Shown: positions 11,240 through 23,990, numbered from the stretch's first letter. The stretch is DNA of 64,000 nt from Sarcocystis neurona (GCA_000727475.1 KL647296.1:1735029-1799028), one strand, 5' to 3'. Translations and numbers: made by a program. Notes: generated by a model from the letters alone, not told the origin.

Positions 11240-14200
11240 ATGATTAGTTTGGTGAACAGCAGCGACCACGTCCCCCAGGCAGCAGCGGCAAGTAGCGTGG
11301 GTGACAGCTGTCCCGCAGGAGCCGTATCGACTCTTCTCTCTTCTGCTTCTGCAGCCCCAGCTTCTCGTCCTTTGTGTGCTCCTTCGTCTTCTTGTCTCAG
11401 TTCTGCTACTGCTGTGTCATCGCCGGTTCCTGCTGCCGACCAGCAGGTCGTTTTTTCACCGCCTGCTGCAGCTGCGCTTGCGTCTGCTCTCTCAGCGAAT
11501 GCCTCCGGTTCCGCTGCCCCTCTCGCGTCAGCTGCTGCTTCGCCTTCTCGTCCTCTTTCTCCTTCTGCCTCAGCCTTCACTGGCAGCTGCGGTGCGTCCC
11601 GTGGAGTGTTTTACCCATCCGCGGGATACGTTGACGCTTCACCTGCAGCAGCAGCAGCAAACGTTGCCGAGGACGCAGCGGCGCTCGGGGCCGTGAGCAC
11701 GACTACTTCGACGTGTGCTGCCGCAGTAGAGGGAATGTACGCTGCAGAAGAAGAAGCTTCTTCAGCATTTACTGCTCCTGCAGAGTACCCAGCCCGTGCC
11801 GCCTCCGCGGACTCTGCTGCTGTTGGTGGTGCTGAGACGGCTGCTGCGTTGTCGGAGTTTGTGTCTGCGCCGTCCTCTCCTGTGTTCTTCTCCGTAGGAA
11901 CGTCTCTCAGTCCCTCCGACGAAAAGCAACTGGGTGTCGCGCTGCAGGGCGTACGTTCCGGTGCGGCTGCTGACTCGCCTTCCCCGCGTGCCTCTTCCTC
12001 TTTCTCGACAGCTGCTGCTGCTCCTGCCTCTTCTTCAGCGTGGCAGCAGATGTCAGCAGCGACGGCGGCAGCAGCTCTCGGCGGCGAGGGAAGCAGCACA
12101 TCGGGTGCTGCTGCTGCTGCGTCTTCTCCGTCCAGTGTCCATGCGTACTCTTCGCCTGCCGCTTCCACTGCAGCGTTCCCTGCAGTAGCATGCGAACCCA
12201 TGGTGGTGGCCGGGGAGTCTCTTGCCGAGGTCGTCCCTGGTGCTGCGTTGGTCGTGCCGTCGTTTTCTTCTCGTTGTGAAGAGGCAGCGCCTGCTGCAGG
12301 TGCAGCAGGGGCTTTTTTTGGGGAGGAGGAGGTGCTCGCTGCGGCGCCAGCAACAGCCGCTGCAGCGGAGACTCTGGAGCAGGCAGCGGCTGCAAAGGTG
12401 ACAGAGCACGTGCCGGGGTCTGCGGCAGAGAACAGCAGCAGCGTCAGCGGGGGCGACGAAGGCTGCAGTGGTGCAGGAGACAGCAGCAGCACCTGCGCGA
12501 GGGGGGGAACGGGGAAGGAAGACCCGCCGGAAGGTTTTCTGGTAAGCACTTGTGGGGTGCTTGACGGTAGCACTGCAGCAGCACTGCTGCAGCAGCAGGC
12601 CTCTGTGGGAGGGACCGAAGAGAAAACAGGTGGCATTGTCACTTCGGCAGAGCCAGCGGCTTTCTCCTTTTCCTCCTCTTCTCCAGTGTACGTTATTGCA
12701 GGCAGCGAGGACGACCAGCAGCTGCAGCTGAGTGTCCAGCAGCAAGAGGGTACGTCGCAGCAGCTGGAGCAGCAGCAACAGGAGGGCGAAGACAAGACAA
12801 GGCAACAAGAAAAAGATAGTGGTGCTGTCTCGGCAGCTGCGGCGCCGCAGAAGACGGAAGAAAGTACAGCGCAGCACGTCCTGCAGACGGAGCGAGCGAC
12901 GAAGATGCCGAGCAGCTGTAGTGCAGAGGGTATGACCCTCGCTGCTGCAGCAGAAGACTCTTCTCTGTTGAGTTTTTCCTCTGCGTTGCTGGCAGCCACA
13001 GCAGGAGCGCAGCACGAAGGAGCTGCAGGAGAGTCACCGGAGCATATGCTTGCTCGTCTTGCCGCAGTGTTGCCTCTTGCTGCTGGGGATGCTTCCCAGG
13101 CGGGTGCTATGGCGGCGTCCACGCTCTCTGCCATAGCAGGAGGCGCTGCTCTCACAGCTGCTGCAGCGCGACCGGGAGCCGCTGCCGCAGCAGGAGGAAG
13201 AGAAGACGCGGCTGCCGATCCGGGGGGTGGGACGTCCGGTGCTGGTGCTGCTTCTCCGCCGGCGACGGCTGCTGCTGCGTTAGGCGCTTCAATCTCGACG
13301 CAGCAGGAGGAGGCTGTCAACGCGTGGAATGCTGCAGCACGAGCAGCAACAGTAGCAGCACCGAACGGCTCCTTTGCCTCTCCGACTTTGTTCTCTGAAG
13401 ATACTGCGTCTGGGCGTGCGCGTGTGGGCGGCGCGGAGCAGACAGGGAAGTCTGATGCGTCGCTGTTGGGCCAGCAACAGCCGCTCCTGCAGAGCACCGA
13501 GGAGCAGCAGCAGCAGCAGCCGAGGGAGAGTCAGACCGAAGGCAACGCTGTAGGGACGGTAGCAGCAGGAAACAGTGGGATGGAGAAGCAGGAAGGAACC
13601 GTAAATTTCGAGGATTTGGCAGCTGCAGCGGCAGCGCAGCAGCAGCAGGAGGCAGCAGCTGCAGTGGCACACGCGGCAGCGGCTGCTGCACTTGCAGAGC
13701 GGGCGGCAGCAGCGTTCGATTTGAGCAGGAAGACCGACGCCGCAAAGACCACTGCGTTCCCAGGAGCAACGGGAGCAGCAGCAGACAGCAACATCTGCGC
13801 AGCAGGAGCAACAGGAGCTGCGGTCCTGGAACCCGTCCTTGCAGCAGCAGCAGCGCAGTCTGCAGCGTCTTCTCTAGACGTTCTGCAGTGCGGTAAGACA
13901 AACACCCAGGCTTCAGCTTCATTGCCAGTCCTCGCTGCTCTTTGATGCAAGGACGCGTGTAGCGCTGCGGTGTCCCATACATATCAGTATAATACGCAGT
14001 TCTCTTCGGTCGCTGCTGCGACGTCTAGGGCGTATGTTGTGCATTTGTATGGTACGTAATGAGGCTGTCTTATCACATATCTATGTATGTATATATACAC
14101 GCGGAAGGGTACGTATATACGCAGGGGAATAAATAAGTGCGGGTAGGTATCTTACGAGGGAATTAGTGGGGAATACGTCTATGTACGTGTGACGCAACAT

Positions 14201-17200
14201 ATCTGTGTATATCATACGTGGATATTCAGAAGTCTACGCGCCATGGTGTTGTACGTATATGTTTGACTCTTAGGAACTTCTCATGTGTGTGTGCGGCGGT
14301 ACACCTATATACGTATCGCGCGGGATAACAATGTGGAGTGGTGAGCACGTAGAAGACAGCTAGGTGTGTATATATATACACGTGCATGCACAAGGCCGGT
14401 GTGTGCGTGTCTGTAGAGTATCGGCAGATTCCGCTCCGTGTGTGTACGTGCATGTTGAAGTTGCACGAAAAGGAATATATGTATATGTATATATATGTTT
14501 GAGCTTATGTGTCTCCATCTGAAGGCTTGTGTGGCCGCTGCTGGAGTGTGCGTTGCTGGGCGTGGTCCAGGAGGACTCATGTGAAGAGGATATTGCTGCT
14601 GCTGCTGGTGATGCGGTACTGCATGCAGGGAGCGGTTCTGGTGCGACAGGCAGCAGCGGCCACGGGGGTGTTGTGGGGAACCCAGCAGCAGCAGGAGGGG
14701 GAGGTGGGGCCGGAGCAGCAGGTGGTTCCGCGGCGCAGTTTTTCTCCCCGCTTTCTTCGCTCGACTCCTTCAAACGCCTTTGTTGCTCGGCCCCGTCCTC
14801 TCTCTTTGAAACGCTGAGCGCGAGCAACAGTATCGAGCAGCTGTCTTCATTGTCCTCGTTCTCGCTTCAGGCATTGTCTGCCGCTGCGTCGTCAGTAGAT
14901 GAAGCAGCGGCGGCGGCGGCCGCGGCTGCAGCAGCAGAAGCTGCGGGAGCAGCACCGTGCGCGGGCCCTGCTGCTGCTGCTCTGGTCGCTCCGACGGGGG
15001 GCACGGCGGCGCTGCCGAGTGTGGAAGGGGCTGCCACTGCTGCAGGCAGAGCCACTGCTGCGGCCCCGAGTCCCGGAGGAGTGGCAGCAGCAGGAGCAGC
15101 GAATGGAGGCGCGGGAGGAGCTTGTTTGCTACAGGGGGACGGCAAGGGCAACAGCAGGAGCGCAGACGGTGCAGCACCAGTTCAGCAGTTCGCTGTTTCT
15201 TCTACGACGGCTGCAGCAGCAGCAGGCACAGGAGTACGAGCAGGAAGTCCCGGCAAAGGGACAGCGGACAGCAGCAGTGAGCATGCCGCAGGAGGAGGAG
15301 CAGGAGCAGGAGGAGGAGGCAGTGATGCGACGCAGCAGTCGACTCTCACACACTGTGAACCTGCGGCTGCCGCTGATGGTCTGCGTGCTGCTGCTGCAGC
15401 AGCAGGAGGAGCAGGCGCAGCAGCCGGAACAGCAACCCCAGGAGAGAACCTGTCGAACGGTGCGTACGGCGCAGGAGGAGGAGGAGGGGGTGCAGCGCCG
15501 GCAGGCAGCCCTGGCAGCCAGGCGCATTTGTTAGGAGCTGGAGAAGGAGCTGCTGCAGCAGGAGGAGGCGTATTTCTGCCATCTTGTTCGTCAGAAGCAG
15601 CAGCAGACAGCAGCGGCGCGGGGGCTGGAGCGGGAGGAGAAGTCCTCGCACTGCAGCCGGGAGGCGGCGGAGGAGCAGCGGCAGCGGGAGACGGCAGTGG
15701 GGTGGCAATAGCTGCGACGTTGGGGGCGGAGGATGCGGCCGCAGCGCGAGCAGCGGCAGCAGCCGCTGCCAGCACATTGAGCGCCGCGCTGGTGGGCGAG
15801 GCAGCCGCAGCGAGTTGTCAGCAGCAGCAGCAGATCCTGGGAGCTGCTGCGAATGCTGCGGCCCACGGGGCTGCTGGGGCAGTGCTGGACGCGGCGGCAG
15901 CTGCAGCTGCAGCAGCAGGCATGGGAGCAGGAGGTGCTGCTGCAGCAGGGACACTTGCGCCGGCGTTTGGCGTGGACCACGTCGCTGCTGCGCTTCAAGC
16001 CGAGCAAATGCAGCGGCTGCTTGCCGAGTTTGCTGCGGATGAACACTACGCCGCATGCGCCGTTGCAGCAGGGGGCTTGGGAAGTGCTGCGGTGTTAGCA
16101 GCCAACACAGCAGCAGCCGGGGCTGCAGGGGCAGGTGGGGCCGCCGCCGCAGGAGGAGGAGCCGCAGGTACTGCAGCAGGCGCCGCAGGGGACCCAATAG
16201 TTGTCCTCGAAGAGCAGCAGCGGCAGCAGCTGCTGCTGCAACAAGACCACCAGCTCGCTGCTCTCACCTATTTACAGAGCATGGAAGGCATGTCAGGTAC
16301 TTGTCTGCGCAAGGCTGCTTCCGCCCTCCCTTTGTAGAAGAGAATGTCCTGTTGACTTTTCTCTCTATATACTTATATACAACTTTCACGTAGGAGCTTG
16401 CTTGTTTACCCAGTTGCTCGGCAGAAGCGGATCCTTTAAGTAGATGGTCGTGGATCCTTGTGTACGTAAAGATGCGCACGTAATATATATATATATGTAT
16501 AACGTACGTAATATATATATATATTGTATGTGTCTTTGGATCTACGATACACACGTACGATATATATATATATGTATTTATTTCTTCCTCTGTGTCGCCG
16601 TTTCTACGTAGCCTACTTATATATATATATATATGTGCATATGTAGATTTGTGTATGCACTTTTGTGTGTAGGTAAAGATACGCGTATAAGTACGGGTGT
16701 GTATGTCTTTCTGTAGATATACGAAATTCAAGAATATACCTCAGCGGACTTTTTCTTGCATGCAGACGTTTCTGTCTTCCTGTCCACGTGTCGAGGACAA
16801 TATGTTTGTGCCAACGTACGGTATGTCGAGTATGTGTGGGTGGGTACTTTTCTGCAGACGCTGTGAACAGCTCCCTGTGGATGCCCGGGATATTAGGCAG
16901 TCGCCTAGGTGCGACAGGATTTTTCAACTCCCTCTACGACTTTGCAAATGCTGCTGTGGCTGCTGCCGCGGTAGCCAATCCTGCTGCAGCATCTTCGACA
17001 GGCAACAACGCCTCGGGCTCGGCTCCCGCTGCCCCTGCGGGGACTGCAGCAGGGGCGGCGGGAGCGGGAGGAGCAGCAGGAGGAGCAGCCGCTGGACCTC
17101 CCCTTCAGCTGGGCAGCAGCACGCAGAGCAGTCTAGAAGGAGGAGCAGGTGCTGCTGCCGCGTCTCCGCTTCTTGCAGGTGCTGCAGGAGGAGCAGGAGG

Positions 17201-20200
17201 CGGAGGAGGAGGGACGGCGCGGTCGCACGCCAGCGGCAGTGGCCGTTCTGCAGGACGCAGAGGCACCAGTCGACAGCGAGGGACTGCAGCTGCAGCAGGT
17301 GGGGGCTGCCCTGCGGCAGGAGCGGCGGCGCCCAGCAGCAGAGGTGCTGCCGCAGGCGGAGGACAAACGGCAGACCTTTCTGCTGCTGCTGTTGTGGCGG
17401 CCACACGCGGCGTCGAGGCTCTTGCTGCGGACCACGCTGGTGCGGCAGGCGCAGATGATGCAGCGGCGGCTGCTGCTGCTGCAGCTGCTGCTGCCGCGTG
17501 GGGTGTCTACGGCACTGCGGCAGGCGTCGTAGGTGGACATGACCAGGCGGCAGTTGCTGCTGCGCTGAAGCAGGAAGCAGCTGCAGCAGGCCTCCTCGCG
17601 AACCCAGAGGAAGCAGTTCACCTTGCCGCAGCCGCTGTTCCTCCACCTGCTCCGCCTCGACGCAGCCGGTAAGAAGTGCGAACTACAGAATGTTGCAGCA
17701 GCAGCAGCAGCAGCAAGATAAGGCGCCAGAAGCAGGAGCGATGCTGCAGCAACAGACGCAGAAACGAACCGGCTGCTTCTGCAGCAGTGGCAGCAAGGTG
17801 GAGGAAGACAAAGCAGTACCGATCCTGCTGCAACAGCAGCAACAAGATCTCCACAGCAGTAGCAGCTTAGACGGGCCAACGCCGCAAGCACAGCAGCAGG
17901 CCCAGCAGCAGCAAAGGCACACCACCTGAGGTGTCTCCGGCCGTAGCAAAACTTCAGCCGCAGTAGCACCGTTCTCGGTGCACACAGGGCCAGCAGCAGC
18001 AGCGACGCACACAGCAGCAGCAGCACCGTTCACAATATTCGCAGGAACAGCAGCAGCACACACCACGTACTGAAGAGAGAAGCCTTTGGCACAGAAGGTG
18101 CAAGAGAAGGCTGCTGCTGCAGTCGCCGTGCTCCCTTAAGGAGCAGGGGGGGTGGACACGGTAGTTTTAACGCAAAGGACAACAACAAGACATTCTGGGG
18201 ATTCACGTCGTCCATCGGCACTACCGGAAAAAGGAAACTTTCACTTTTTTGTGTACGTATACGTACGTGTCAAAATATGTGTATATGACGTATATATATG
18301 TACGTATGTGTGTTTGTACACGCATGCACGTTGTAGTGGTCAAAGTGAAATACGTCTGGCGGGGTGGACATGTAGCGCGAGTGTGCCATAGCGTCGGAGT
18401 CGACGAAGATGAGGCAGGACGGTGTCACGCGTTTGCTGCCTGTGAAGACGTAGAAAGTGGGGAAAAAAATACCGTCCTTGTAGAGATGCCGAAGAGACAA
18501 CAAGTGCGTCCTCGTCAGTGATACACAAAAGGAAGTTTTCTTTTTCACTCAGTCATATATAAAAGTATCTCTCTTAGCTGGCTGTTTGCTTGTGGAGATC
18601 CCCCTCTGCGGATGACGTGTCGAGAGGGCGGGAGCACGTCTCTCTACAGACGACGTGTGTGTATATCTGTATACGTCCTACATACGGGCAATAATACCTT
18701 TGCATGCGCAGAAGGAGGTTGTAATTTTGGAGTGGTAAGGAAATAGTGGACCGTCTCGACCGTCGTTTTGATCAGGAGGGTCACCGTCGCGCACACAATG
18801 CAGAGTAGAATATTCACTTTTTTCTTCTCCCTGTGTCTCTCTGTGTCCCACTGTGACACGTACGCACACATCTATGTGTGTAGCGGTGCGCGTGCAGCTG
18901 TACGTGTAGACGTAGACGCATGCGTCAGCGTTTCACGCGCCAGTCTGATGACCGTCTGTTTGTCGTGGCTACCTACGTCCACTCATCTGTACGTTCCCTT
19001 GTGTGTATCCCCCCAGGCAAAATTAGGCAAAGTCGAACGTGTAGTACATATGTAGCGGTACCTGTGTGCGAATGTTATACTTTTAGGACAGTGTTTTCGT
19101 AGGAAAGGGACGTGTGTATGTGAATGTGCCGTTGCTGGGGCGTCAAACTTTCTACGCAGAGGTGTAGGTAAAAACAGGGCGTGTGGAGTTTTCCTGTGGG
19201 GTGCTGCCGCGCAGAGGTCGCCCGCGGAAGCGGCCGCAGGGAGGTGACGCTGGGGCAGCAGCGGCGGGGAGCAAGGGAGCAGCAGCGCTGGCTGCGTCGG
19301 CTTCTGCAGCGCCAGCAGCAGCAGCAGGTTTTGGTGGGGCTCTGGGTAGCGGCATTGCGACGCGGGGGGCGGCAGCAGCGGCGCTGGTGGGCGGCGGGGC
19401 GGGGCGTGCAGGAGAGGCTGAAGGCAAGCAGCCGACAGACGGCGCTGCTGCTGCAGCGGCGTCCGAGACGGAGAAGCAGCAGCAGCATCCGGAGGACGAC
19501 GGGGAGTCTCTGGCGAAGAAGAAGAAGTTGATGTGTGTGGACGCGGACGCGAGTGCTGCTGCAGTGGCAGCAGCTGCTGCGGAGGACGTGGAGGCTTTGC
19601 AGCAGGCGCTGGGCCGGGCAGCAGCCGCAGCAGCTGGAGCAGCAGGAGGAGGGGCAGCAGGTGCGAATTTGGGGACGGGGGGGACAGTGAGCGGCGCCGG
19701 TGGCGCGGCAGCAGGAGCAGAGGGAGCGGCTGCAGCGCGAGGGGGAGGGGAGCTTCTGTCGCTTTCCGCAGCAGCAGCTGCAGAAGCAGCAGCTGCAGCA
19801 GACGGTGCGGCTCTTGTCGGCAACGCAGGCAACGCGTCGACCTCCTCCTCTTCCGCGTCCTCGTCCTCCTCGTCTTCGCAAGAAGCAGAGTGTAGCAGTC
19901 CGGCTTCCGCAGCGGGTGGAGGAGCTGCAGCAGCAGGAGGCAGCAGCGGCGGCGGATCGCCGTCGTCGAATCTTGCGGCTGCAGCAAGACAGCCTCCTCT
20001 TGTGCTCGGGGCGAAGCGATATCGCAGGGGAACAAACAACCCCGACAGCGGCTTCCCCGGTGTTTCATGGAATAGCCGCATGCAAGCCTGGCTGGCGTTC
20101 TACGTAGACACGGACGGTCGCAGACGTAGCCATACTTTCAAGTGCAACAAATTCGGCGGACTTGAGGTAAGGAAGAAGACAGGCCCGACGACGAGGAGAG

Positions 20201-20508
20201 GAGAACGCCGAGATACACCGAGGCAAACAGACGACAGCAGAAACGTTGATAAATAGAGAAGGAAAGCAGCCGAAGAGGCCGTGACAGAGACGAGGCGCAG
20301 CAGCAGTCAAAGAAGGAGAAGGACGGGCAGTGCAGGAGGAGGAAGGAGTGCGGCAGAGGCGTGGGGTGGGAGTGTCACAGAAGTTTCGCAGAAGATAACT
20401 TTTGGTAGCCAGTCACCCAGGAAGAATGTCTCCAATCTACGTACGAACACAAAGTTTTTACACAACCATATATGTATATATATATCTGTATATATACGGT
20501 ATGCCCGT

Positions 20509-20541
<33 letters not shown>

Positions 20542-22968
20542 GTTATATGTGTGTATATGTTTGTGTCTGTATGAATATGTATGGACGTACGTACAATACG
20601 TATGTATAGGGATGTGTATATATTCTCTATCTGCATACATCGCTGCCTACAGGACATGCATATATATACACATGTGTATATGTACGTATGCATAGGTATA
20701 TGAGTGTATGTATACTTTGCATGCATGCATACACGCTCATGAATGCATATGTACGTGGATATATGTATACTTTCCGGGTGCATAGCAACAGACAGTAATG
20801 CGTGTGCGTACACAGCGGCAGCGAGACGGGTATGGACACATATATATGTATGTGTGGTTCTACACACACGAAGAGAGACGGGAGCACGTGTAGAGAGAGA
20901 GGGATAAAGTATAGACGTATATATACGGATATGTAGTTGTACACGTGTATGTATTTATGTATATATAGAGAGATGGACACATATATGTAGACATATCTGC
21001 GGCTGCGTCGTTTCAGAGGGCGCGCATGGGTGTGTAAAAATAGATATGCTCCTGCACGTCAGCGTCAAAGGAGAAGGTGCTTCCTGCAGCAAAGCGCAGT
21101 TCAGCAAGCCAGAGAGGGAGAGGAACAGCGAGACAACGACGAGCTCCAGCGACTTCTGTCGCGGTGGCCACATACGTATATGTGTAGTAAACGTATACAT
21201 ATATATATATACGTGTGTGTGTGTGTGTCTACATATACAAACACGCGGACGTGTGCAGGCCTCTTCGACGTATGTAGAAGCATTCAGTGGTATATCTTTA
21301 TACGTGTGTGCTTCCCTCTGTGTCTGGGTGAAGATTCTCCGTAAACGTTTGGTAGTGGGTGTTGCGTGTGCTGTTGCTCCGTAGATACCCCTATCTGTGC
21401 AACACATATCGTCGGGGTGTACGTATGTATAGGTGTGTGGTGAGCAGTATACGCAGAACAAAGGTTCTCACGTGTGTTTCTTCCATTCTTTCTGCTTCTG
21501 ACGTTGCATGTGTATGTCTGGGTATGGAGACAGGTGACGCGCCGCATGCTCACTGTGTGTTTGTTTGTCCGTATAGCCTGCACGGGTCGCGGCGGTGGAC
21601 TGGCTTATTAGGAAGCGAGGCGAGCTGCAAGCAGCAGCGAGCGAGCAGCAGGAGCAGCAGCGACGACAGCAGCAACAGCTGGAGCAGCAACAGTCTGCGT
21701 TTATGCAGCTGGAGCCGCAGGCGGCAGCAGCAGCGGCGCACCAGTTGCAGCAGCAGCAGCTGCAGCAGTTGCAGCTGCAGCAGCAGTCGCCGTTCGCGAC
21801 TGCCGAGGGACATCTCGTAGTGGAGGTGGCTTCTGACCAGCCTTCGGACGTGCAGCTGCAGCAGCTGCTGCAGGAGGAGTTGCTGCTGCAGCAGCAACAG
21901 CAGCAGCTCCTGCTGCAGCAGCAGGCGGAGCAGCAGCTACAACAGCAGCACGCGGCTCTCCAGCAGCTGCAGCAGCAGGAGCAGCATCATGGGGTGGCGC
22001 TTCAGGCGCTGCAGGCCTTTCAGGAGCAACATCAGCAGCAAGTAGATGCTGCAGAAGCAGCAGTGATAGCGGCGACACAAGAGCAGCAGCTGCTGCTGCA
22101 GCGCGAGGCCGAGCTGCTGAGGGAAGAGCTATCTCAGACAACGGCAGCAGCCGAACAACAGCAGCAACAGCAGGGGAGCGTGGACACTGCAGCAGCGGGA
22201 GGAGGCGGGCCGCAGCAGCAGCAACCACAGCAGCAGCAACCGTCGCCCTACGGACTGGAGCAGCAGCAGCTGCAGCAGCAGCAGGGAGACGCCCACTTGG
22301 CGTCGGAGTACCACGTTGCATTGCAGCAGCAGCAGGAGTGGCTGCTGTCCGCAGCAGGCGCTGCCGCCGACTCGGGGCATGTGCTTGCGCTGCAGCAGCA
22401 GGTGTCGGCTGCGGTCGTCAAGGCACAGAAGGAACGGCAGCAAGAGGAGGCTACGTACGTATTGGGAGGGGCACCAGAAGAAGCAGTTGTAGCAGCAGAA
22501 GGCGCCCCCTCTGCAGTCAAAGCGTCATATGTGAGGACAGCCAAACATGAAGAAGAAGAGTCCGCCGCGGCTGGTGTAGCAGCAGGTCAGAAAGACGCCG
22601 CGGGGGCCGAGCAACAGGATCAGCAGCAGACGACAGAGGAGGAGCAGACCCAAACGAAAGTAATTGATGACTGCAACAGCAACAACGACGTGTCTGCCGC
22701 TCCGGGTGCAGAGGCAGACGTGCTGCCGGGCTTCCAAATAGCAACAGCTGCAGAAGGAGCACCCCCTGCAGCAGCAGAGACGACAGAAGCGTCCGTTGCC
22801 CTTGGAGAAGGAGGAGGAGGGGGAGACAGCAAAATCGGAGACGCCGCAGCAGGGGGAGACGCGATGACGCCAGATGCGGCTGCTGCTGTTGCAGCTGCAC
22901 TGGAAGCCTCTGTGTCTCTGTCTCTCGCTGCAACCGGCGCAGCAGAAGAACCTGCTGCAAGCAGCTAG
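11240..22968 (+). CDS. ApiAP2-family DNA-binding protein, five exons, alanine/glutamine-rich
   Basis: My model joins 11240-13892, 14629-16296, 16858-17668, 19215-20166 and 21577-22968. All introns are GT-AG, phases agree at every junction (1, 1, 2, 0), and the sum is 7476 nt, 2491 residues plus stop. Residues 1-1710 are mostly alanine with glycine, serine, proline and glutamine tracts from GCA/CAG triplets. An AT-hook (SRGRPRKRP) sits at about 1710-1718. One AP2 domain spans about 1987-2042, with SGFPGVSW, AWLAFYVD, FKCNKFGGLE and then PARVAAVDWL. The C-terminal 450 residues are rich in glutamine and alanine. In apicomplexans, ApiAP2 proteins are nuclear, sequence-specific transcription regulators; this gene's targets are unknown. 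The ATG at 11240 is the first in frame. Donors 1, 3 and 4 are strong (GTAAG); the acceptor at 14628 is chosen on phase and is the least certain. Confidence 0.85.
17658..19236 (+). other. AT-hook motif created across an exon junction
   Basis: Exon 3 ends with codons for RRS plus the bases CG at 17667-17668. Exon 4 opens with A at 19215, then codons for GRPRKRPQ. Splicing therefore makes SRGRPRKRP, with the RGRP core and basic flanks typical of minor-groove-binding AT-hooks. The acceptor CCGCGCAG|AGG is the only one nearby in the required phase. AT-hooks are known in some ApiAP2 proteins. Confidence 0.75.
17669..18130 (+). repeat. CAG-rich segment inside ApiAP2 intron 3
   Basis: Directly after the exon 3 donor (CCG|GTAAGA), CAG/GCA triplets continue on the sense strand for about 450 bp, including runs such as GCAGCAGCAGCAGCAGCAAG. 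One frame is open for 80 codons of mostly glutamine at 17690-17929, but it cannot be joined in phase with exons 3 and 4 without a stop. I read it as intronic repeat. Confidence 0.7.
20041..21618 (+). other. AP2 DNA-binding domain, split by a 1410 bp intron
   Basis: The three-strand part lies at the end of exon 4: SGFPGVSW, then AWLAFYVDTDGRRRSHTF, then KCNKFGGLE. The closing helix, PARVAAVDWLIRKR, starts exon 5 at 21577. The donor is GAG|GTAAGG at 20166 and the acceptor is TCCGTATAG at 21576, both phase 0. The pattern W-x6-W then F-x4-FG-x3-AR-x2-A matches the apicomplexan AP2 consensus, and the domain is complete only after splicing. Confidence 0.9.
20461..20990 (+). repeat. TA/TG alternating repeat field in ApiAP2 intron 4
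   Basis: Dense alternating purine-pyrimidine DNA: runs of TATATA (about 20521-20541), TGTGTGTATATG and CGTACGTAC. A (CT)n run lies at about 20508-20522. No coding potential is seen. On the plus (sense) strand TG dinucleotides clearly outnumber CA. Confidence 0.85.
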
Positions 22969-23959
22969 CAGGGGCACACGAGCGAGGCTCTAACGGCACG
23001 TTCTGCTGCGGGATGCGGTGGGAGACAGGAAGACAGGACGCCCGCACGTTGTAAAAAATTGTTTCCGGAGAGAGGTTTTAATCGACAAGACACTGTAGAA
23101 AAAGGAGCGTTAAGGCGAGTGGAGCAGCTCCGTGCGTGACGCGTGACGCCTGTGTTTTTTGGGAGCTCGCTGTTCCCTCCATTTCGCAGTGTACTTGCAC
23201 CGCAGCAGGACGACGCGCGCGGTGTACGACGAGCGCAAACGAGGAGGGTCTCTCGCGCCGGGCATCTGCGCAGAGCCAACGCGGAGGGGAGGGGGGAAAG
23301 GAGGGGCAGTGAATCATACACGTGTGTATGGTTCGCACCCACACACAAATATCCGTCTTTCAAATGATTTTCCAAATTTTATCAAAAGTCACTTTTGCCT
23401 GACTCCGACGTCTCTTCACAAATACATCCGTGGATGTAGCAGCTGTTTCTCATCTGCTGCTGTGTGTGGATCTGCGCAGACGCTCATGCGTGCACCTCTT
23501 GTGTTTTCTTTCACCTGTTTGTATGTCGAAGAACCTTTCGGGCGTCCACCCGCATTCTTCCGCGTGGTCCTGTGGAAGTTGTTCGGACGCCCACGTCTCA
23601 GTAAGCCGTGCGAAAAAAAACCCCAGCACTGCTCGTATACATGTATAGCACGTCCAGGCGGTTGAACGGCGCGCGCGGGGGATGCGTGATGTCTGCCAAG
23701 CTGTTCTATGTATCATATGCACGAGGGAAAGCGTCAAGGCGTAAAGGAGGACGCGTCGCGGACGGAAGAAAGAATGGGTGGGCACAGCAGCACACGGCAC
23801 ACACGCTGCTGCTGCCGCTCAATGTCTCTCTACTCGTGTGTCGCATTGACTCGCAGTGTGTTGCGTCTGTGGGATGGACTTCTGCATTTGCACCACCTGT
23901 TTCTCCATGCATGTATATCAATGTGTGTCCACGTCCACGGGACGTTGGCCCATGTCTCG

Positions 23960-23962
<3 letters not shown>

Positions 23963-23989
<27 letters not shown>
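23963..23989. repeat. (TA)n microsatellite
   Basis: An uninterrupted TATATA run of about 27 bp, embedded in alternating purine-pyrimidine sequence. Confidence 0.95.

Positions 23990-23990
<1 letters not shown>

Noticed and set aside
11611..13497. 628-codon minus-strand frame opposite ApiAP2 exon 1
   Set aside because: GCA/CAG/GCT repeats leave several frames open on both strands. The protein is a Cys/Ala/Ser mirror of the alanine-rich exon, and the plus frame has an ATG, a good donor and phase agreement with the AP2 exons.
14770..16197. Minus frames of 135-283 codons rich in leucine and proline opposite exon 2
   Set aside because: Reverse complements of GCA/CAG tracts; no splice signals or motifs.
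17690..17929. Glutamine-rich 80-codon plus frame after ApiAP2 exon 3
   Set aside because: It cannot be joined to exons 3 and 4 in phase without a stop, and lies directly after a strong donor. Treated as intronic CAG.
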